Origin: an uncultured Oscillospiraceae bacterium
GTDB taxonomy: Bacteria > Bacillota_A > Clostridia > Oscillospirales > Oscillospiraceae
Reading direction: 5' to 3'
NCBI GenBank assembly: GCA_944387745.1
Contig: CALXGD010000096.1
Coordinates: 1 to 19,795, forward strand
Length of the DNA stretch: 19,795 nt
Shown: one piece after another, positions 1 to 7,509 of the stretch
Numbering within the stretch: position 1 is the stretch's first letter
How the letters are laid out: every line of letters starts with the position of its first letter
Notes under the pieces: model-generated
The model's input: the letters and a program-made list of their open reading frames with translations, nothing else
The model's database searches: none
Told to the model about the DNA's origin: nothing
Program-made: the position numbers and the translations under genes

Positions 1-1034
1 ACCGCCGGATTTCGAGCCAAGGCAATCTCCAGAATATTCACCAGTTCGCCGTCGCTCCCGCCCACAAACACCCCGTCAGGGGAAGGTAAGCCCTCCAACA
101 CCTTGGGAGCCCGTCCCTCCACCAGAGTCAAATTATACGCCGCAAAGCGCTCTCGGTTTGCCCGGATTAAGGCGCAGGCCTCCCCGCCACATTCTACCGC
201 ATAGACCTTTCCGCGGGGCGCCAGTCGGGCCAGCTCCACCGACACGGAGCCGGTCCCCGCCCCCACGTCCCAATAGGTCTCGCCGTCCCGCACCTCCAGT
301 TTCCCTAGCGCGGCAGCGCGAATCTCTTGTTTGGTCATTGGCACCTCTCCCCGGAGAAAGACGCCGTCCTCCCAGCCCTGGGATCTGGGGGCATGAGCCG
401 GCGGAGCATACCCCTCTACCAGCACCACGGAGAGAGGTGACAGGTCCTCCCGCCCCGCCAGCTCATAGGCCGAACCGGAGCGGATCCGCTCCTCCGGATA
501 GGACAGCGACTCCCCAACCGTGACAGTAAGGCCGCCAAGTCCCGCCTCCTGCAGTCGGCCGCACAGCTCTCCTGGTCCACCCGGTCCGCCTGTGAGAAAG
601 AAAACCGGCTTTCCCTCCGCGGCAAGAATCTCCCCCACCGGATCACAGCGCAGGCCGTGGGCCGACACAACCTGCCACTCCTGCCAGGGCCGACCCAGCT
701 GTGCGGCAAAATACTGTACGCTGGAAATTCCGGGGAGCACACGAACTGCGGCTCCCCGCTCCCGCAGCAGAGGCAACAGCGTGCGCGCTCCGGAGTAGAA
801 GCCAGTGTCTCCGCTATACAGGACACAAGGGGTCTCCCATGCGCGCTCTGTCAGATGGCTCATAATCTCAGCGGATTTAGTCGCCGCAAATCGGGGAACC
901 CCCGGAGCAAAGGGGCACTCCTGAAGCAGCCGGTGGGAACCAAGCAGACAATCCGCCGCCTTCAGTGCCTCCACCGCCTCCACCGTCAAAGCCGAGGCCG
1001 CTCCGGGGCCCATGCCAATCAATGTAACCTTCAC
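1..1034 (-). CDS. cbiET: Cobalt-precorrin-7 methyltransferase/decarboxylating CbiE-CbiT fusion (CobL type), C-terminus cut by window edge
   Basis: Bifunctional enzyme that methylates C5 and C15 of the corrin ring and decarboxylates the C12 acetate, taking precorrin-6B to precorrin-8. The visible 344 residues hold a CbiE-type tetrapyrrole methylase first: LIGMGPG at 5-11, SGDTGFYSG at 74-82 and LPGISS at 100-105. A CbiT-type SAM methyltransferase begins near Met233, with the SAM-binding DVGAGTGSVSVE at 256-267. Start is GTG at 1034, ten bases after a GGAGGG site and overlapping the cbiJ stop as GTGA. An internal ATG at 338 marks where a separate cbiT would start, so this is a true fusion with no stop between the domains. 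The 3' end lies outside the window; a full CobL is about 400 residues, so only the last 50-60 residues are missing. Family assignment is firm. Confidence 0.93.
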   Translation of the reverse strand, partial: MKVTLIGMGPGAASALTVEAVEALKAADCLLGSHRLLQECPFAPGVPRFAATKSAEIMSHLTERAWETPCVLYSGDTGFYSGARTLLPLLRERGAAVRVLPGISSVQYFAAQLGRPWQEWQVVSAHGLRCDPVGEILAAEGKPVFFLTGGPGGPGELCGRLQEAGLGGLTVTVGESLSYPEERIRSGSAYELAGREDLSPLSVVLVEGYAPPAHAPRSQGWEDGVFLRGEVPMTKQEIRAAALGKLEVRDGETYWDVGAGTGSVSVELARLAPRGKVYAVECGGEACALIRANRERFAAYNLTLVEGRAPKVLEGLPSPDGVFVGGSDGELVNILEIALARNPA

Positions 1035-1816
1035 TGTAGTGATCCCTCCAGGCTTTCTGCCGTGCTGCTCAATCCATCCTCTGCCGCCGCTGAACAGAGC
1101 CAGCGCAAAATTTCCGCCAGAGACTCCCCTCGCTCTGCTGGGCGGCGAATCACAACTAAGGCGGCCCCCACAGACTGGGCGGCAGCGGCCTTCTCTGCAA
1201 ATCCGCCCGCCGCGCCCCCGTCCTTCGTCACCAGCCATCGGATCCCGTACTGTTCCAGAATCGCCTCATTGAGCTTTTTGGAAAAGGGGCCATGGAGTGC
1301 AATGATGTTCTGAGATGGGATCCCCTCCCGATGGCAGGCGGCAACGCTCTCCTCCACCGGCAGTACCCGAGGATAGAGCCTCCGCCGCTCTAGCCCGGCA
1401 AAGGCAAACAGCTCCTTCGCTCCGGTGGACAAAAGGATATTCCCCTCCCGCCCCTGCAAGAATTGGGCAGCCTCCGCCGCACTGTCCACCTGAACGGCGC
1501 CGTCTGGGAGCTCGCTCTCTGCCCGCAGCAGGCGCCGCAGGGGGATCTCCAGCTCCTCACAGGCAGCCCGGATATTTTGGGACACCTCCCGGGCATAGGG
1601 GTGGGTAGCATCTACACACCGGTCCGCCGCTCGAAGCAGCTGCTTCATCTCCTCCCGGTTTTTTCGGCCCACCAGAGGAACAATTCCCGGCAGACCGGCC
1701 AGCTCCTCCGCCCCCAACTCTGTGGCAACGCTGACCGCAGCCGGAATTTTTCGGTCCGACAGGGCCTGGGCCAGCAGGCGTCCCTCCGTCGTTCCGCCAA
1801 AGATTATTACTTTCAC
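1031..1816 (-). CDS. cbiJ: Cobalt-precorrin-6A reductase CbiJ/CobK
   Basis: Reduces the corrin macrocycle of cobalt-precorrin-6A to 6B using a reduced nicotinamide nucleotide, in the cytoplasm. The 261-residue protein has the family's N-terminal FGGTTEGR (6-13), DATHPYAREVS (69-79), STGAKEL (130-136), ALHGPF (173-178) and VTKDGG (196-201). I chose the GTG at 1816 because it places the glycine-rich motif at the usual N-terminal distance and overlaps the cbiH stop as GTGA. The frame stays open to 1987, but that extension reads through the end of cbiH and has no family similarity. The stop overlaps the GTG of cbiET by 4 bases. It sits directly before the enzyme that uses its product. Confidence 0.93.
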   Translation of the reverse strand: MKVIIFGGTTEGRLLAQALSDRKIPAAVSVATELGAEELAGLPGIVPLVGRKNREEMKQLLRAADRCVDATHPYAREVSQNIRAACEELEIPLRRLLRAESELPDGAVQVDSAAEAAQFLQGREGNILLSTGAKELFAFAGLERRRLYPRVLPVEESVAACHREGIPSQNIIALHGPFSKKLNEAILEQYGIRWLVTKDGGAAGGFAEKAAAAQSVGAALVVIRRPAERGESLAEILRWLCSAAAEDGLSSTAESLEGSLQ

Positions 1817-2547
1817 CGCTTCGCCTCGTACCCCCGGGGGGTTATCATTCTCCCGGACAGAAGCTGGGTGGATTGTGCGCCGATAAACACCGTAGTGAAC
1901 ATATCCACCTGTTCTCCCCTCAGCTCTGCCAAGGAGAGCACCCGGCGCTCTAAATTCTCCCGGCCTATATTTCTGACCCAGCCGCACACCGTTTCCCCGC
2001 TGCGGTGCTGCAAAAGAATGTCACAGGCCCGCCGCAAATGATCCCGGCGCTTTTTACTCATAGGGTTGTAGAGACAGACAACAAAGTCTCCCGCCCCTGC
2101 GCAGTCCAGCCGCCGGGCAATCACCGGCCAGGGGGTAAGCAGATCAGACAGAGAAATTACCGCAAAGTCGTGCATCAGCGGCGCACCCAGTAGGGCTGCG
2201 CCGGAGAGGGCGGCGGTGACGCCGGGAATGACCTCCACCTCCACCTCTGGAAATCTCTCCGCCAACTGGAGAATAGGGCCGGCCATGCCGTATACTCCCG
2301 CATCTCCGCTGCAAATCATGGCGGTGGTCTGTCCGCTGTTGGCCCGCTCCAAAGCCGTCTGGCACCGCTCCAGTTCCTGAGTCATAGGAGTCGATACAAT
2401 TTCTTTATTGCCCTGAAGGCCCTTGGCCAACTCCAGATAGGTGGTATAGCCGCAGAGCACATCGCTATCCTCAATCGCCCGCCTGGCCTGGGGGGTGAGC
2501 TGATCCTCTCTCCCAGGGCCTATTCCGATTACATACAGCCGCCTCAT
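1813..2547 (-). CDS. cbiH: Cobalt-precorrin-3 C17-methyltransferase (ring-contraction enzyme)
   Basis: SAM-dependent methylase that methylates C17 and drives ring contraction to cobalt-precorrin-4. The 244-residue length is normal for the family. Visible motifs are VIGIGPG (6-12), SGDAGVYGMAG (80-90), VIPGVTA (107-113), the CbiH/CobJ-specific HDFAVISLSDLLTPW (126-140) and YNPMSKKR (160-167). The ATG at 2547 follows the cbiG stop by a single base, and an upstream GGAGG-like site lies within the end of cbiG. Its stop overlaps the cbiJ GTG by 4 bases. The name cobJ is also used for this family; cbiH is preferred because the pathway here is the anaerobic one. Confidence 0.95.
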   Translation of the reverse strand: MRRLYVIGIGPGREDQLTPQARRAIEDSDVLCGYTTYLELAKGLQGNKEIVSTPMTQELERCQTALERANSGQTTAMICSGDAGVYGMAGPILQLAERFPEVEVEVIPGVTAALSGAALLGAPLMHDFAVISLSDLLTPWPVIARRLDCAGAGDFVVCLYNPMSKKRRDHLRRACDILLQHRSGETVCGWVRNIGRENLERRVLSLAELRGEQVDMFTTVFIGAQSTQLLSGRMITPRGYEAKR

Positions 2548-2548
2548 C

Positions 2549-3577
2549 TCAAGTCCTCCAGTCCAACTTTGGTTCCCGCCCTGCCAGAGCAGCCGTCACC
2601 CCGTTCCCGGTTATCTTTCCTCTCAGCAGCCTGCCACCCGCCGCCAGCGCCGCCCGTTCGCACACGTTATCCACCCCGGTGACGCTCTGCACAAAGGAGG
2701 AGACGGAAAAATTCCCCGGCACCTGGGACAGCTCCCAGGCGGTATAGATAGTCAAAGGTCGACCAATGTCCCGACAAAAGGCCAAAAGGCCGGGTTCCTC
2801 TCTCTTGAGGTCGATGGAACACACCGCCTCCACAGCTTGAAGCGGGACCCCCTCCTGAGCTGTCAATCTCTCCGCCAGAGCCTGGATGTCTGTTGCTGTG
2901 GTCCCGCGCTTGCATCCAATCCCCAATCGAAGCGTCCTAGGGCACAGCCACAGGGGCCCCCCGCAGGGAAATTTCTCACAGCGGCGCTCATCCACTCCGG
3001 GACACGACCAATCTATCACAACCTCTGCACTCTCCCGCCGTCCCCAGACCATACCGAGGGGCATTGCTCCCTCAATCGGCCATCTCGACCAGACAGAAAT
3101 CTGTTTCCCCTCCAGCAGCGCTGAGGACACGTCTACAATCTGCTCCGGACGGCATACAACGAGTCCCTGCCTCCTGGCCCACTGGTCCACTCCAAAGACC
3201 CCGTTCACATCCGTGGCCGTTGTAATCACCGCCTGTCCCCCAAGGAGTGCCGCAATTTCTCTGGCCAAATCGTTGGCTCCGCCCAGATGTCCTGACAGAA
3301 CAGGGATGGCAAACTGTCCCCTCTCATCCACCACCACCACAGCCGGGTCAACCGCTTTACTGTGCACTATCGGAGCAATTGACCGCACCGCAATCCCTGC
3401 CGCCCCCACAAAGACAAGGGCCTGTGCGCGGCCAAAGGCCTGCCGCGCCCACTCAGCGGCTGTCTGTCCCTCCTGTCGGGAGCAGGCGGCCCTGTGTCCG
3501 CAGGAGATCAGCTGGTCCGCCAGCTTCCGGGCCAGTACCCTCCCCCGTGAGGTAAAGGCAATCAGCTCTATGGTCAT
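2549..3577 (-). CDS. cbiG: Cobalt-precorrin-5A hydrolase CbiG
   Basis: Opens the delta-lactone of cobalt-precorrin-5A and releases acetaldehyde to give precorrin-5B, a step specific to the anaerobic pathway. The 342-residue protein shows the N-terminal domain motifs FVGAAGIAVR (56-65), PVLSGHLGGAN (92-102) and TTATDVNGVF (119-128). The C-terminal CbiG domain has LGIGCKRGT (218-226) and SVTGVDNVCERAA (299-311). Start is ATG at 3577, overlapping the cbiF stop as ATGA; the frame is open upstream to 3751, but that part only shadows cbiF. The stop is one base before cbiH. Length and domain order are normal. Confidence 0.94.
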   Translation of the reverse strand: MTIELIAFTSRGRVLARKLADQLISCGHRAACSRQEGQTAAEWARQAFGRAQALVFVGAAGIAVRSIAPIVHSKAVDPAVVVVDERGQFAIPVLSGHLGGANDLAREIAALLGGQAVITTATDVNGVFGVDQWARRQGLVVCRPEQIVDVSSALLEGKQISVWSRWPIEGAMPLGMVWGRRESAEVVIDWSCPGVDERRCEKFPCGGPLWLCPRTLRLGIGCKRGTTATDIQALAERLTAQEGVPLQAVEAVCSIDLKREEPGLLAFCRDIGRPLTIYTAWELSQVPGNFSVSSFVQSVTGVDNVCERAALAAGGRLLRGKITGNGVTAALAGREPKLDWRT

Positions 3578-4353
3578 GGTGCTTCCTCCGGCTCCGCCGC
3601 TCCGTCTCCGCTGCGGAACTGTGTGGAAAAGCCCGGGTGATAGAGCAGGCTCCTCTGGTACTGGTCCGAGAGAAAGTCCCCCACCAAAACCAGAGCGGTT
3701 TTGGTCACCTGGTGTTCCTGCCCCGCCTGGGCCAGCGTCCCCACTGTACACCGCACCACCTTTTCCTCCGGCCAGGTAGCCTTATACACCAAAGCTGCAG
3801 GGGTCCGCTCTGTATAGGCCCCCTTTAGGAGTTCCTCAGACAGCTCCTTCAGCATCCCGGCAGATAGGAAGATGACCATGGTGGAGCCGTGAACCGCTAG
3901 AGCCGCGATGGATTCCCGCTCCGGTACTGGGGTCCGCCCGGCCATACGGGTAATAATGACACTCTGGCTCACTCCAGGAAGGGTATACTCCGCTCCAACC
4001 GATGCGGCAGCTCCGCAGAAGGAGGACACCCCCGGTGTCATATCCCACAGAATCCCCCTGCGGTCCAGGGCGTCCATCTGCTCCCGAACCGCCCCATAGA
4101 GACAGGGATCGCCTGTGTGAAGGCGGACAGTATCTCCTCCAGAGCGCTCAGTTTTTTCGAAAATTCCCAACACCTGCTCCAGAGTCATGGAGGCGCTGTT
4201 GTACACTGGCACATGCTCCCGCACAAAGGCCAGCAGCGCGGGATTCACCAAGCTTCCCGCATAGATCACACAGTCCGCCCGCCGCAGCAGCTCCGCTCCC
4301 CGCAGGGTGATCAGATCCGGCCCTCCCGGCCCGGCTCCCACAAAATGAACCAC
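3574..4353 (-). CDS. cbiF: Cobalt-precorrin-4 C11-methyltransferase CbiF
   Basis: SAM-dependent tetrapyrrole methylase that methylates C11 of cobalt-precorrin-4 to give 5A. The 259-residue protein carries FVGAGPG (4-10), YAGSLV (31-36), HTGDPCLYGA (79-88), TPGVSSF (106-112) and the CbiF-type ITRMAGRTPVP (134-144). Start is GTG at 4353 with an AGGAGG site nine bases upstream (4363-4368). It is separated from cbiL by 86 bases in which I see no hairpin or promoter, so it has its own ribosome binding site rather than coupling to cbiL. It overlaps cbiG by 4 bases. The last 20 or so residues (acidic and polar, after the methylase fold) are probably a variable tail. Confidence 0.95.
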   Translation of the reverse strand: MVHFVGAGPGGPDLITLRGAELLRRADCVIYAGSLVNPALLAFVREHVPVYNSASMTLEQVLGIFEKTERSGGDTVRLHTGDPCLYGAVREQMDALDRRGILWDMTPGVSSFCGAAASVGAEYTLPGVSQSVIITRMAGRTPVPERESIAALAVHGSTMVIFLSAGMLKELSEELLKGAYTERTPAALVYKATWPEEKVVRCTVGTLAQAGQEHQVTKTALVLVGDFLSDQYQRSLLYHPGFSTQFRSGDGAAEPEEAP

Positions 4354-4439
4354 AGTGTGTTTCCTCCTGTCGACAGATCAATTTCTATTGCGCCGCCAAC
4401 CTTCGAAAAGTCTGGCCCCATAGATACATCAAGGCAGTC

Positions 4440-5138
4440 TTACGGAATCACAATGGTGGTAAAATACCCTGAGGAGTCCGGTTTTCCCTCTAAGGAATCA
4501 AATACCCGCTCGCCTGGCAGGCCGCAGTTTTCCACCATCCCTGCCCTGTCCAAAAGTCCCCGCAGCTCCAGCTCTTCTAAAACCGCGGCATAATTTTTTC
4601 CCGCCTTCATCAGCACTTTCCCGCCGGGCAGCCCCAAGCTGCCGCTTAGGGCCTCCCCGCCGCCTGGCAGTATGTGCAGGGGCGTGTCCGCCTCTGTCAA
4701 ACTGCGGCCCAGGCGGGCAGCCACAGCACAGAAGCTGGGAACACCAGGGACCATCGCGCAGGGGAAACCCTGCTGCTTCAAGATCTCCATTAAATAGCAG
4801 TAGGTTGAAAAAACGGACACGTCTCCCAGAACTGCCATCGCCACATCCTGCCCCCCCTCCAGATAGGGACGAATTTGGTCCACCGCCGCCTGGTGAGCTG
4901 CCCTCTGTCTCTCCCGATCCCGGGACATGGTAAAAAACAGCGGCAGAAGGGTCTTGTTTTCCAGATCAAGCACCTGTTTTACAATACTCAGGGCTGTCAT
5001 TTCTCCACTGGAAGTTTGGGGGGCTGCCAACACCGAACAGTGTTCCAGCACCCGCACCGCCTTCAATGTCATCAGTTCCGGGTCGCCGGGTCCCACTCCA
5101 ACTCCGTAAAAGGTTCCTAATGTCCTTGTCTGTTCCAT
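4440..5138 (-). CDS. cbiL: Cobalt-precorrin-2 C20-methyltransferase CbiL
   Basis: Methylates C20 of cobalt-precorrin-2, the first committed methylation after cobalt insertion. The 232-residue protein has YGVGVGPGDPEL (11-22), LGDVSVFSTY (104-113) and VPGVPSFCA (130-138), all typical of CbiL/CobI. Start is ATG at 5138, preceded by AAAGGAG with good spacing. It lies inside the last 22 bases of cbiD, so the two genes overlap. The frame continues upstream to 5375, but that stretch is a shadow of cbiD. Cobalt enters first (CbiK in the same operon), so the cobalt-form substrate is inferred. Confidence 0.94.
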   Translation of the reverse strand: MEQTRTLGTFYGVGVGPGDPELMTLKAVRVLEHCSVLAAPQTSSGEMTALSIVKQVLDLENKTLLPLFFTMSRDRERQRAAHQAAVDQIRPYLEGGQDVAMAVLGDVSVFSTYCYLMEILKQQGFPCAMVPGVPSFCAVAARLGRSLTEADTPLHILPGGGEALSGSLGLPGGKVLMKAGKNYAAVLEELELRGLLDRAGMVENCGLPGERVFDSLEGKPDSSGYFTTIVIP

Positions 5139-6265
5139 TTTGTCAAAATCTCCTTTGCGCCCCAGGTCTCGCCCAGAAGGCCCCACCGATTGCTGAACAT
5201 TACCGCCCCAGAACTCAGGCCGCCACCCAAACGCTGGTCCAGCCGCTCCTGAATCGCAGTCAGGATCGAGTGCAGCACCCGCTCCCGCAGGCCATGTCCC
5301 TCCAAAATCTCCAGGCAGCGGTCCGCAGTGGCGCTGTCCATCAGCGCCTGAATCGTCTCCCGGTCCGCTCCACACAGGGCGGCGTGGGTGCAGAAAATCT
5401 CCCGCCTGCCATCCGCCTGTCGGGAGTGGGTATTAAAGATCCCCGCCGCCAGCTTCACATACTTCCCAATATGGCCCACCAAGAGGATCTCTTTAAACCC
5501 CTCCAGCCGGGCACTGTCCAGGGCCTCTCCCACAAAATTGGAGCATTTGACGACCGGAATTCCCTCCGGCAGCTCCAGCGCTCCACTTTTAAGAAATTCC
5601 GCTCCGTAGTTACCTGGAATCAGAACCAGCCGGCTGGCACCGGAGACTGCGGTCTGATGCAGCTCAAGCTCCATTGTGTCTACAATAGCCTGGACGCTCA
5701 TAGGCTCTACAATCCCGGAGGTGCCCAAAATAGATATCCCGCCTTCGATACCCATCTGAGGATTGAAGGTTTTTTTTGCCGCCTCCCGTCCCCCTGGAAC
5801 AGAGACAGTGATAAGAAGTCCGCCTGATTCCCCGCAGCGGCGGCGGACAGAGTCCACTGCCGCAATAATCATCCTCCGCGGTACAGAATTGATGGCCCAC
5901 TCCCCCACCGGCTGGTCCAGGCCGGGCTTGGTCACCCGGCCCACTCCCTCGCCCCCCCGGAGGGTGAGCTCCGATCCCTCCTGCCGCTCCACTGCAGCGG
6001 TAATCAGCAGGCCGCGAGTGGCATCTATGTCATCTCCCCCGTCTTTCGCGACAGAGGCTATCGCCGCCTCCCCCTCCCAGCCGGGCTGGAGCAAAGGTGC
6101 CTCCACCGTCCAGCCCTTGGGGGTTTGGAGAACAGCCGTCTCCGGAGCCCTGCCAGTGAACAGCAGCTCCGCCGCCCCTTGAGCCGCCAGAGCCGCGCAG
6201 GTGCCAGTGGTATACCCACATCTCAACCGCTTGCCACCCGCCTGAATATAGTGTGTAAAGGACAT
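5117..6265 (-). CDS. cbiD: Cobalt-precorrin-5B C1-methyltransferase CbiD
   Basis: Methylates C1 of cobalt-precorrin-5B to form 6A; it is diagnostic of the anaerobic B12 route and unrelated to the other corrin methylases. The 382-residue protein is of normal length. It has the family's RCGYTTGTCAA (15-25), KDGGDDIDAT (74-83), GGEGVGRVTKPGL (104-116) and ISILGTSGIVEPMS (177-190). Start is ATG at 6265 with a GAGGGGG site upstream. It follows cbiK after 61 bases and overlaps cbiL by 22 bases at its 3' end. Confidence 0.96.
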   Translation of the reverse strand: MSFTHYIQAGGKRLRCGYTTGTCAALAAQGAAELLFTGRAPETAVLQTPKGWTVEAPLLQPGWEGEAAIASVAKDGGDDIDATRGLLITAAVERQEGSELTLRGGEGVGRVTKPGLDQPVGEWAINSVPRRMIIAAVDSVRRRCGESGGLLITVSVPGGREAAKKTFNPQMGIEGGISILGTSGIVEPMSVQAIVDTMELELHQTAVSGASRLVLIPGNYGAEFLKSGALELPEGIPVVKCSNFVGEALDSARLEGFKEILLVGHIGKYVKLAAGIFNTHSRQADGRREIFCTHAALCGADRETIQALMDSATADRCLEILEGHGLRERVLHSILTAIQERLDQRLGGGLSSGAVMFSNRWGLLGETWGAKEILTKWNRQGH

Positions 6266-6326
6266 GAGCGCCCCCTCTGCTCTTTAAGAAATGGTTCCAT
6301 GGGGATTGAAAGCGCCCCGGCAACCG

Positions 6327-7100
6327 CTACAGGATTTCCTCCAGCCGCCGCACATACAAGTTCTGCACCTGAGGCATCCGCCCCAAGCCCTCCAGAGCCC
6401 AGCGGACGGTGAACCCTGCCGCCTCCAGCTGACTCTTCCAGCTGGCTGGACCAGAACCGGCTATATCCTCCCGCACATGGGTCCCGGCTGTCAGGAGCAG
6501 GGGAACCATCTGAATCCGCTCCACCTCTCTGCCCCGAAGGGCGGGCATCAGGGCCGCCGGACCGGGCCACCCCTCCACAGTCCCCACAAAAAGGTCCTCC
6601 CGGCCCGCCAGGTGGAACATCCCCTGGAGAGCCGGATAAACTAGGTTCCCGGGGTGTGTGGTGCCATGACCGATTAGGAGGACCGCCTGGCCAGTTGACC
6701 TGGGCCAGCGCTCCATCAGCACCTCAGCCAGCGCCCGGAGCATAGTGGTATCCCCCATGAGCGGTGGGGCCAGACGCAGCTTCTGAAACTGCGGGCGAAA
6801 CCGATTCGCCGCCTCCCGGATGGCATCATACTCATAGCCGGGCACCATGTGGGTAGGCAGCAGACAGACCTGTTCCGATCCCAAATCGGCCTGCTGCTGC
6901 AGTGCTTCCTCCAGACTGGGCACCAGGATCCCCTGCCGTGCCAATATTTTTCGGATTGTGGGGCTGGTGTACGCCCGGACAAATGGCAACTCAGGGCAGC
7001 GGCGGCGCAGCGCAGCTTCTACGCCACCAATCTCTTCTTTTCTGGCCTGTTCATTCGCTGCGCCAAAACTCACGACCAGCAGAACCTGATTTCCTCTCAT
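6327..7100 (-). CDS. cbiK: Anaerobic cobalt chelatase CbiK (sirohydrochlorin cobaltochelatase)
   Basis: Inserts cobalt into sirohydrochlorin without ATP, the entry step of the anaerobic pathway. The 257-residue protein starts with LLVVSFGA (7-14). It has Glu90 in PGYEYD, HGTTHPGN at 145-152 and the second metal histidine His208 in LTAGTHVREDIAG; these match the His/Glu/His site known for CbiK. I chose ATG at 7100, which follows a GA-rich GGAG site and gives the standard N-terminus. An upstream in-frame ATG at 7208 with an AAGGTGGAG site would add 36 residues unlike the family. No signal peptide is seen, so the enzyme is probably cytoplasmic. It is the first gene of the operon. Confidence 0.93.
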   Translation of the reverse strand: MRGNQVLLVVSFGAANEQARKEEIGGVEAALRRRCPELPFVRAYTSPTIRKILARQGILVPSLEEALQQQADLGSEQVCLLPTHMVPGYEYDAIREAANRFRPQFQKLRLAPPLMGDTTMLRALAEVLMERWPRSTGQAVLLIGHGTTHPGNLVYPALQGMFHLAGREDLFVGTVEGWPGPAALMPALRGREVERIQMVPLLLTAGTHVREDIAGSGPASWKSQLEAAGFTVRWALEGLGRMPQVQNLYVRRLEEIL

Positions 7101-7250
7101 TTTCTTCTCCCTCTCCTCTCTGGGTTGGGAGACAGTGAATTCTGCGTTCTCCAGCCCAGTATACCACAAAAGCTTGGAAACAGGGCCCCTGATGATCCCG
7201 CTTCCCATAAAAACTCCACCTTAGTCTGCTCTGTTCTCTCCCACAATACC

Positions 7251-7283
7251 GAAAATGCCGCTCCAAAGAGGCTGGAGCGGCAT
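7251..7283 (-). terminator. Perfect 11-bp hairpin in the cbi leader, likely attenuator
   Basis: Arms ATGCCGCTCCA and TGGAGCGGCAT are perfectly complementary around a 7-base loop. Read on the minus strand, the stem runs into a short TTTT before CGG; on the plus strand there is no T run. It lies 150-180 bases upstream of cbiK and downstream of the promoter, so it can only act as an attenuator or a structured leader element, not as an end-of-gene terminator. Confidence 0.6.
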
Positions 7284-7376
7284 AAAACGACAATTCCGTG
7301 CCAGTCTTTTCATCGCGGCACAGTTGGTTTCGCACTCCCGTTTCGTCCGTCCGGGAGACGGGTCCTGTCTCCTTTC
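7251..7376 (-). promoter_or_regulatory. Structured leader of the cbi operon: hairpins plus terminator-like stem (candidate attenuator/riboswitch)
   Basis: Begins just after the minus-strand promoter and ends in a terminator-like hairpin. In transcript order: GGAGAC (7372-7367) pairs with GUCUCC (7359-7354). Mutually exclusive with it, CUCCCG (7357-7352) pairs with CGGGAG (7340-7335). CUGUGCC (7323-7317) pairs with GGCACGG (7302-7296), a 7-bp stem with one G-U pair and a 14-base loop. Last comes the terminator-like stem at 7255-7283. GUGCCGC (7321-7315) could instead pair with GCGGCAU in the 3' arm of the last stem and act as an antiterminator. I could not match it to the cobalamin, NiCo or other riboswitch consensus that I know, so the ligand is open. 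Structures were drawn by eye. Confidence 0.55.
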
Positions 7377-7378
7377 AG

Positions 7379-7407
7379 ATTGTAGTGGAGAGCCCGCAGT
7401 TTGTCAA
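7379..7407 (-). promoter_or_regulatory. Sigma70-type promoter of the cbi operon
   Basis: On the minus strand TTGACA (7407-7402) and TACAAT (7384-7379) are separated by exactly 17 bases, a near-perfect housekeeping promoter. Transcription would start near 7372, giving a leader of about 270 bases before cbiK. There is no other candidate as good in the 409-base divergent gap. Confidence 0.8.
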
Positions 7408-7438
7408 CCAACCTTCCGTTCCCGATCTCTCACAGCTC

Positions 7439-7467
7439 TTGACATTTTTCGTCCCATGTGATATAGT
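7439..7467 (+). promoter_or_regulatory. Promoter of the GntR/ABC operon
   Basis: TTGACA (7439-7444) and TATAGT (7462-7467) are 17 bases apart, pointing to the GntR gene that starts at 7510. The -10 is overlapped by a perfect palindrome (7464-7489), so the promoter is probably repressed by the regulator it transcribes. It diverges from the cbi promoter, the two -35 boxes being about 30 bases apart. Confidence 0.8.
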
Positions 7468-7489
7468 TCATTACACAAGTAATGAACTA
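7464..7489. promoter_or_regulatory. Likely operator of the YtrA-type GntR regulator
   Basis: Perfect inverted repeat with 11-base arms TAGTTCATTAC and GTAATGAACTA around ACAA. It covers most of the -10 box and the expected transcription start of the operon. Position, symmetry and closeness to a GntR gene support autorepression; this is inference from layout, not from a known site sequence. Confidence 0.72.
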
Positions 7490-7509
7490 GTAAACCAGGA
7501 GGGGAAGGT

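Noticed and set aside
2886..3779. A 297-codon plus-strand open frame antisense to cbiG and cbiF
   Set aside because: Ser/Pro/Arg-rich shadow opposite two well-conserved cobalamin genes.
7345..7362. B12-box-like sequence GTCCGTCCGGGAGACGGG on the plus strand
   Set aside because: It resembles the cobalamin riboswitch end box only on the strand opposite to the cbi operon and lies upstream of the GntR promoter, so it would not be in either expected leader in the right orientation.
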